Source: FEN-299 sp963717945
GTDB taxonomy: Bacteria > Acidobacteriota > Vicinamibacteria > Vicinamibacterales > Fen-181
NCBI GenBank assembly: GCA_963717945.1
Contig: CAVQXT010000007.1
Span: 620,001 to 684,000, forward strand
Direction: 5' to 3'
DNA: 64,000 bases
This document shows positions 58,701-64,000 of this stretch, piece by piece; the first letter of the stretch is position 1; each line of letters starts with the position of its first letter. The translations under genes and the position numbers were made by a program. The notes beneath the pieces were generated by a model. That model worked only from the letters and a program-made list of their open reading frames with translations. It did not search any database and was not told where the DNA came from.

Positions 58701-61700
58701 CCGATCCTCCTGCTCTGGTTCGCCGCCCCCGTGGTCGCCTGGCACCTCAGCCGTCCGCTCACCAGGCGCGCGGCCCGACTCACGGCGGACCAGCTGCGCT
58801 TCCTGGGCCGTATGGCGCGCCGCACCTGGGCCTTCTTCGACACCTACGTCGGCCCGGAGGATCACTGGCTGCCACCGGACAACTTCCAGGAGTCGCCCGC
58901 GTCCGGCGTGGCGCATCGCACGTCTCCGACCAACATGGGCCTGGCGCTGCTCGCCAATCTCTCGGCCTGCGACTTCGGGTACATATCGGCCGGCCGGCTC
59001 CTCGATCGCACCACCCGCGCATTCCAGGCCATGACAGCGATGGAGCGCCACAGGGGGCACTTCTTCAACTGGTACGACACCCGGTCGCTTGCGCCGCTCG
59101 AGCCGCGGTACATCTCGTCGGTGGACAGCGGCAACCTGGCCGGCCACCTCCTGACACTCCGTCCGGGGCTGCTCGCCCTCGCCGGCGAACCGATCCTACC
59201 GGCGCGGGCGTTCGCGGGATTGTGCGACACGTTCACCTTCGTGTCCGGCGCGCGTCGTGGTGCGCCGACGACCGCGACGGCGCAGCTGCAGCAGGCGCTC
59301 GAGGCGGCGTGCGAGCCCGGGCCGAAGACGATCGCCGACGGACGGCTGGCCCTGGAACGCGTCGGCTCGGCGAGCCGGGCGCTGGCAGCGGAGCGTGCGG
59401 GCTCCGGCGATCCCGCGGCGGCGCGCTGGGCCGTGGCGTTGGCGGACCAGTGCGCGGACCTTCTGGGCGACGTGACGCGCTTGATGCCGTGGGCGCCGTC
59501 CTCCGAGTCCGCGGTGCCGGGGGCGCCGCTCCCCGAGTCGGCCCCGATGCCGACGCTGGGGGAGCTCGCGGCGCTCGACGGCGACTGGGGCAGGCCGGCT
59601 CGAGAGAGGCTCGCCGTGATCAACCGCCTGGCCGCGCAGGCGGTCGATCTCGCGGAGATGGAGTGGAGCTTCCTCTTCGACGAGGCGCGCCAGCTCCTGT
59701 CGATTGGATACAACGTCTCCGAGCGCCGTCGCGACGCCGGCCGCTACGACCTGCTCGCCTCCGAATCGCGGCTTTGCACGTTCGTGGCCATCGCCCAGGG
59801 ACACCTTCCGCAGGAGAGCTGGTTCGCGCTGGGCCGCCTCCTGACGCTGGCGGCGGGCGAACCGGTCCTGCTGTCGTGGGCCGGCTCGATGTTCGAGTAC
59901 TTGATGCCGCTCGTCGTCATGCCGAGCTATGACGACACGCTTCTCGACCAGACGTGCCGGGCTGCGGTCAAGCGCCAGATCGAGTACGGCCGTCGCCGCG
60001 GCGTGCCGTGGGGCATTTCCGAATCGGGGTACAACCTGCTCGACGCGCGGCTCGCTTACCAGTACCGCGCGTTCGGTGTGCCGGGCCTCGGCCTCAGGCG
60101 TGGCCTTGCCGACGACCTGGTCGTGGCCCCGTACGCCTCGGCGCTGGCGCTGATGGTGTCGCCCGAGGACGCGTGCTCGAACCTGCAGCGGCTCGCGGCA
60201 GAGGGCTTCGACGGGGAGTGCGGCTTCTACGAGGCGATCGACTACACGCCGACACGTCTGCCGCGAGGCCACGCGCACGCCGTCATCCGCTCTTACATGG
60301 CGCATCACCAGGGCATGACGTTCCTGTCGCTGGCGCACGTGCTCCTCCACGGCCGGATGCAGGGGCGCTTCGCGTCCGAGCCGGCGTTCCAGGCGACCGC
60401 GCTGCTCCTCCAGGAACGGATCCCGCGCGCGGGCGCGTTCCTGCTGCCCGCGAACCCCGCGTCGGAGGCCCCGACGGTGGCGGCCGGGGCTGATATCGCC
60501 GTGCGCTCGTTCAGCGAGCCCGACACGCCGGTCCCCGAAGTGCAGCTGTTGTCGAACGGCCGGTATCACGTCGTCGTCACGAGCGCGGGCGCCGGGTACA
60601 GCCGATGGAAGGACCTGGCCGTCACCCGGTGGCGCGAGGACGCGACGTGCGACAACTGGGGCACCTTCTGCTACATCAGGGACGTCGCGGACGGCGCGTT
60701 CTGGTCCACGACCCACCAGCCGACGCTGCGACCGGTCGACAGGTTCGAGGTGGTGTTCTCGGAGGCGCGCGCCGAGTTCCGCAGCCGGACGCGCCAGATC
60801 GACAGCTACACCGAGATCGCCGTGTCGCCAGAGGACGATGTGGAGCTGCGCCGGCTGCGCCTGACCAACGCGGGCCGCACGCGCCGGACGATCGAGGTGA
60901 CCAGTTACGCGGAGGTGACGCTCGCGCCCCCGCCCGCCGACGCGTTGCACCCGGCGTTCAGCAACCTCTTCGTCCAAACCGAGGTCGTTCCGGAGCAGCG
61001 GGCCATCCTCTGCACCAGGCGCCCGCGGTCCCGCGGGGAGGCGTCTCCCTGGATGTTCCACGTGATGGCGGCGCACGGTGCGGCCGCCGCCAGCGACCTC
61101 TCGTACGAGACCGACCGGCTGCGCTTCGTCGGCCGCGGGCGGACGCCCGCCGATCCGCGTGCCCTGCGCGAACCAGGCCCGCTCTCGGGCAGCCAGGGCT
61201 CGGTGCTCGACCCGATGGTCGCGATCCGTGGCCGGTACGTGCTCGAGCCGGACGAGTCGATCACGATCGACATCGTCTCGGGCATGGCCGAGACGCGGGA
61301 GGCTGGCCTTGCGCTGGTGGGCAAGTACCAGGATCGGCGGCTCGCCAACCGGGTGTTTGCGCTGGCGTCCACGCACGCGCGGGTGGTGCTGAGTCAGTTG
61401 AACGCCAGCGAGGCGGATGCCCAGCTCTACTGCCGCCTGGCCGGCTCGATCATCTACGCCAACCGCTCACTGCGCGCCGACCCGGCGGTGGTCGCGAGGA
61501 ATCGGCGCGGGCAGTCCGGGCTGTGGGGCTACTCGGTCTCCGGCGATCTGCCCATCGTGCTGCTGCAGATCGGCGACGCGGCTCACATCGATCTCGCACG
61601 CCAGCTCGTCCAGGCCCACGCCTACTGGCGCCTGAAGGGACTGGCGGTGGACCTCGTGATCTGGAACGAGGAGCGCGCCGGCTATCGGCAGCAGCTCCAG

Positions 61701-64000
61701 GATCAGATCAACGGCCTCGTCGCGGCCGGCGTCGAGACGGCTGCCCCGGGCCGCCCCGGGGCGATCGTCGTCCGGCCCGGCGAGCAGATCTCGGACGAGG
61801 ACCGGACGTTGTTCCAGTCGGTCGCCCGGGTCATCATCAGCGATCGCCACGGTTCGCTCGACGACCAGATCGCCGGCCGGCCGGTCGAGGCGCTTCCCGT
61901 GCGGCTGGCGCCGTCCCGGGATCGCCGTTCGCGGGCTCCCGTGCCGGCGCCGCTTCGTCGAGACCTCATCTTCGCCAACGGGCTGGGTGGCTTCACCGAG
62001 GACGGTCACGAGTACGTCATCACGACCGGGCCGGGGGTGGTGCCGCCCGCGCCCTGGGTCAACGTCCTGGCGAACCCGGGGTTCGGTACCGTCATCTCGG
62101 AGAGCGGTTCGGCTTACACCTGGGCCGAGAACGCCCACGAGTTCCGCCTGTCGCCCTGGAACGACGACGCGGTGACCGATGCCAGCGGGGAAGCGCTGTA
62201 CCTTCGCGACGAGGACAGCGGCCGCTTCTGGTCGCCCACGTCCCTGCCGGCCGGAGGCGATGCTCCGTACACGAGTCGCCATGGCTTCGGCTACAGCGTG
62301 TTCGAGCACACCCAGGACGGCATCACGTCGGAGTTGTGGGTGTACGTGGACCTGGCGGCGCCTGTGAAGCGGTCGGTGCTGAAGATCCGCAACGCCTCCG
62401 GCCGGCTGCGCCGCCTGTCCGCCACCGGCTACGTGGAGTGGGTGCTCGGTGACCTGCGCGCGAAGGCCGCGCCGCACGTCGTGACCGAGATCGACGCCGA
62501 CACCGGCGCGATCTTCGCCCAGAACGCCTACAACGCCGAGTTTGCCGGACGCACGGCCTTCTTCCACGTGGACGACGCGAGCCGACGCGTGTCGGGTGAC
62601 CGAACCGAGTTCATCGGCCGCAACGGCACGCTCAGGGATCCGGCCGCCATGATGCGGTCCACGCTCTCCGGTCGCGTGGGGGGCGCCCTGGATCCGTGCG
62701 GGGCGATCCAACTGGCTTTCACGCTCGAGGACGGGCAGGAGCGCGAGATCGTCTTTACGCTCGGCGCGGGACGCGACCGCGACGAGGCGGTGGCCCTGCT
62801 TGGCCGTGTCCGGGGGCCCGCGGCCGCGCGTGGATCGCTCGAAGCCGTCTGGCACTACTGGAACCACACGCTCGGCGCGATCAACGTGGAGACGCCCGAC
62901 AAGGCGCTCAACACGCTGGCGAACGGCTGGCTGCTCTACCAGACGATCGCGTGCCGCCTGTGGGGGCGCAGCGGCTTCTACCAGTCCGGGGGCGCGTTCG
63001 GCTTCCGCGACCAGCTGCAGGACGTGATGGCGCTCATCCACGCCGAGGCGCCGCTCGTGAGGCAGCACCTGCTGTTGTGCGCGTCGCGGCAGTTTCCGGA
63101 GGGCGACGTCCAGCACTGGTGGCATCCGCCCATGGGCCGGGGCGTCCGCACGCACTGCTCGGACGACTACCTCTGGCTGCCGATGGCGACCTGCCGTTAC
63201 GTCACCGCCACCGGCGACACGGGGGTGCTCGACGAGCAGGCCCACTTCCTCGAGGGCCGCGAGGTGAATCCCGAAGAAGACTCCTATTACGATCTGCCGG
63301 CCACGTCGGAGCGCAGCGCCAGCCTCTATGAACACTGCGTGCGTGCGATCGTGCGGGGCCTGCGGTTCGGGGCCCACGGCCTGCCGCTGATGGGCTCGGG
63401 AGACTGGAACGACGGCATGAACCTGGTCGGGGCCGAAGGGCGCGGCGAGAGCGTCTGGCTGGGGTTCTTCCTCTACGCGGTCCTGATCCCGTTTGCGGAC
63501 GTCGCGCGACAGCGGGGCGATTCGGTCTTCTCGTCCCGATGCCTGTCGGAGGCGGCGCAGCTGCGGCTGCGCCTCGAAGAGAGCGGTTGGGATGGTTCGT
63601 GGTACCGGCGCGCCTACTTCGACGACGGGACGCCGCTCGGTTCGTCGGGCAACACGGAGTGCCAGATCGACTCGATTCCACAGAGCTGGTCCGTCCTCTC
63701 GGGCGCCGCCGATCCGGCGCGGGCCCGCACTGCGATGGACGCCGTGAACGCCCGGCTGGTTCGCCGCGACGACGGGCTGGTTCGCCTGCTCGATCCGCCG
63801 TTCGACACCTCCGCGCTCGACCCCGGGTACATCAAGGGGTACGTCCCGGGCGTGCGGGAGAACGGGGGACAGTACACCCATGCGGCCATTTGGGCGGCCA
63901 TGGCGTATGCCGAGCTCGGCGACGCCGAACGCGCGTGGGGCGTCTGGAAGTTGATCGACCCGCTCGCGCACGGGGTGTCGCCCTCCGACATCGAGACCTA
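55755..64000 (+). CDS. Cyclic beta-1,2-glucan synthase-type multidomain enzyme (partial at 3' end)
   Basis: The frame is open from a GTG at 55755 to the window end, 2748 codons. Order: N-terminal domain (about 1-430), first membrane pair (LYLGGVVLLTLLLTSAMVA; FLGLVGLLLLLS), glycosyltransferase 84 core with TLDADTQLP (near 639), SHDLLEG and RRHRWIRGDW (near 784), further membrane segments (to about 1000), a glucoamylase-like domain (about 1010-1575), sugar-binding sandwiches, and a GH94 phosphorylase domain with GSGDWNDGMN (near 2549). It polymerises UDP-glucose into an osmoprotective or surface glucan, trimmed by the GH94 part. Upstream AGGA lies ten bases before the GTG. About 100 residues appear to be missing beyond the window. 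Confidence 0.9.
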   Translation, partial: MPFRRKAILARLGSLQDAIARRPDFSAPFASEELPLRAELFSREQMVLRGGVLAASHRLSAKRAPDRLLARLAENETLLVAVRALLTEAVNGDRRITPAGEWLLDNFYLIEDQIRTARRHLPPRYDRELPRLADGPSAGLPRVYDIALETISHGDGRLDADGLGGFVSAYQEVTPLTTGELWAIPIMLRLALLENLRRVSARIGADRADRNRADYWADQMSAVAEKDPKSLILSIADMARSKPPMVGSFVAEFARRLQGQSPALALPLTWIEQRLSEDGLTIEQLVQSENQQQAADQVSISNTISSLRFLGAADWRAFVEARSGVERTLRDDPAGVYSRMDFATRDRYRHVVEMTARRLGLTEVEVAERAVDLAREAAAGPNPGGRAAHVGFYLVDEGLPRLTHTAGARFSAVEAVRRACLGHPLFLYLGGVVLLTLLLTSAMVAEVWEKGGTGWFLGLVGLLLLLSTSQVAVAVVNALVTRLTTPHALPKMDLSKGIPAAARTLVAVPALITSTESVERLVEALEVRFLGNRDDHVCFGLLTDLADASQETLPGDDALERLAVQRISELNEKYGGQFFLFHRPRRWNPKERVWMGYERKRGKLAELNALLRGAAPGRFSRVVGDTSVLSQVKYVITLDADTQLPRDAARLMVGAMMHPLNQAQYDEREQRVVAGYGILQPRVAISLPGSTRSRYARLWTSEPGIDPYTRVVSDVYQDLFGEGSFVGKGIYDVDAFERAVGGRFPENRILSHDLLEGCYARAGLLTDVQVYEEHPSCYEDDVRRRHRWIRGDWQLWRWLLPGVPGGDGRRTRNPLSALGRWKLFDNLRRSLTSAALVGLFLVAWARLSPAWEWTLAGVGFLVLPALVVSFPGLVRKPTEVPFGSHLSAGAVSLGRQLAQALLTLACLPYEAFFSLDATLRTATRLFVTHRRLLEWTPSDDGGGPPRCSLAGAFTRMWIAPAIAVVACGYLVLTRPASLAAAGPILLLWFAAPVVAWHLSRPLTRRAARLTADQLRFLGRMARRTWAFFDTYVGPEDHWLPPDNFQESPASGVAHRTSPTNMGLALLANLSACDFGYISAGRLLDRTTRAFQAMTAMERHRGHFFNWYDTRSLAPLEPRYISSVDSGNLAGHLLTLRPGLLALAGEPILPARAFAGLCDTFTFVSGARRGAPTTATAQLQQALEAACEPGPKTIADGRLALERVGSASRALAAERAGSGDPAAARWAVALADQCADLLGDVTRLMPWAPSSESAVPGAPLPESAPMPTLGELAALDGDWGRPARERLAVINRLAAQAVDLAEMEWSFLFDEARQLLSIGYNVSERRRDAGRYDLLASESRLCTFVAIAQGHLPQESWFALGRLLTLAAGEPVLLSWAGSMFEYLMPLVVMPSYDDTLLDQTCRAAVKRQIEYGRRRGVPWGISESGYNLLDARLAYQYRAFGVPGLGLRRGLADDLVVAPYASALALMVSPEDACSNLQRLAAEGFDGECGFYEAIDYTPTRLPRGHAHAVIRSYMAHHQGMTFLSLAHVLLHGRMQGRFASEPAFQATALLLQERIPRAGAFLLPANPASEAPTVAAGADIAVRSFSEPDTPVPEVQLLSNGRYHVVVTSAGAGYSRWKDLAVTRWREDATCDNWGTFCYIRDVADGAFWSTTHQPTLRPVDRFEVVFSEARAEFRSRTRQIDSYTEIAVSPEDDVELRRLRLTNAGRTRRTIEVTSYAEVTLAPPPADALHPAFSNLFVQTEVVPEQRAILCTRRPRSRGEASPWMFHVMAAHGAAAASDLSYETDRLRFVGRGRTPADPRALREPGPLSGSQGSVLDPMVAIRGRYVLEPDESITIDIVSGMAETREAGLALVGKYQDRRLANRVFALASTHARVVLSQLNASEADAQLYCRLAGSIIYANRSLRADPAVVARNRRGQSGLWGYSVSGDLPIVLLQIGDAAHIDLARQLVQAHAYWRLKGLAVDLVIWNEERAGYRQQLQDQINGLVAAGVETAAPGRPGAIVVRPGEQISDEDRTLFQSVARVIISDRHGSLDDQIAGRPVEALPVRLAPSRDRRSRAPVPAPLRRDLIFANGLGGFTEDGHEYVITTGPGVVPPAPWVNVLANPGFGTVISESGSAYTWAENAHEFRLSPWNDDAVTDASGEALYLRDEDSGRFWSPTSLPAGGDAPYTSRHGFGYSVFEHTQDGITSELWVYVDLAAPVKRSVLKIRNASGRLRRLSATGYVEWVLGDLRAKAAPHVVTEIDADTGAIFAQNAYNAEFAGRTAFFHVDDASRRVSGDRTEFIGRNGTLRDPAAMMRSTLSGRVGGALDPCGAIQLAFTLEDGQEREIVFTLGAGRDRDEAVALLGRVRGPAAARGSLEAVWHYWNHTLGAINVETPDKALNTLANGWLLYQTIACRLWGRSGFYQSGGAFGFRDQLQDVMALIHAEAPLVRQHLLLCASRQFPEGDVQHWWHPPMGRGVRTHCSDDYLWLPMATCRYVTATGDTGVLDEQAHFLEGREVNPEEDSYYDLPATSERSASLYEHCVRAIVRGLRFGAHGLPLMGSGDWNDGMNLVGAEGRGESVWLGFFLYAVLIPFADVARQRGDSVFSSRCLSEAAQLRLRLEESGWDGSWYRRAYFDDGTPLGSSGNTECQIDSIPQSWSVLSGAADPARARTAMDAVNARLVRRDDGLVRLLDPPFDTSALDPGYIKGYVPGVRENGGQYTHAAIWAAMAYAELGDAERAWGVWKLIDPLAHGVSPSDIET

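Noticed and set aside
55734..59147. An 1137-codon minus-strand frame opposite the glucan synthase
   Set aside because: The plus strand encodes GT84 motifs throughout; the minus frame has no recognisable domain.

Overview
The window is GC-rich throughout and densely coded, and nothing in it looks like phage, plasmid or insertion-sequence DNA. The gene content resembles an acidobacterium of the Vicinamibacteria type: an Asp-box (BNR) exported protein, a MarR-YceI pair, a 36-residue lysine-rich protein, multihaem cytochromes and group 4 hydrogenase-type complexes. This placement is inferred from protein style; no rRNA or marker gene is present to confirm it.

Layout. (1) 3-206: the end of an S9 peptidase gene. 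(2) 345-7537, minus strand: a six-gene membrane complex shaped like hydrogenase-4/complex I. Its catalytic subunit lacks the four Ni-Fe cysteines, its small subunit lacks the four cluster cysteines, and the small-subunit gene carries an apparent one-base frameshift. (3) 7681-14925, minus strand: an Asp-box exported protein, a MarR regulator with a YceI protein, a small exported protein, a TonB-C-like/PEGA pair and a TPR protein. (4) 15347-22855, plus strand: a membrane-anchored FAD/[2Fe-2S] reductase, a membrane cytochrome-like protein, a 45-motif c-type cytochrome and an outer-membrane barrel, which together look like an extracellular electron conduit. (5) 23018-25881: a membrane MutS-like ATPase and a kinase/regulator pair. 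(6) 26381-40326, plus strand: a complete group 4 [NiFe]-hydrogenase operon with intact metal ligands, three antiporter-like subunits, a ferredoxin, a maturation protease and a soluble module made of a molybdopterin-family subunit, an Fe-S subunit and an FAD/NAD(P) subunit. (7) 40478-42828: a second regulator/kinase pair of the same type as the first. (8) 42845-55629: an NRAMP-like transporter, phosphoglucomutase, YceI, an HlyD/ABC exporter, a radical SAM protein and several small genes. (9) 55755 to the window end: a very large cyclic beta-glucan synthase-type enzyme.

How the parts may work together (inference). The hydrogenase would exchange electrons between H2, ferredoxin and NAD(P)H while moving ions across the membrane. 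The reductase, membrane cytochrome, multihaem cytochrome and barrel could carry electrons from the cytoplasm to an outside acceptor. The metal-free hydrogenase-like complex could be an ion-pumping relative with another redox partner. Two closely similar response regulators flank the hydrogenase operon and may sense the same redox state.

Palindromic repeats of one family occur at the end of the metal-free complex, inside a hydrogenase-operon gene in frame, and between two hydrogenase genes. A second, 51-bp repeat lies between the hydrogenase and its downstream regulator.
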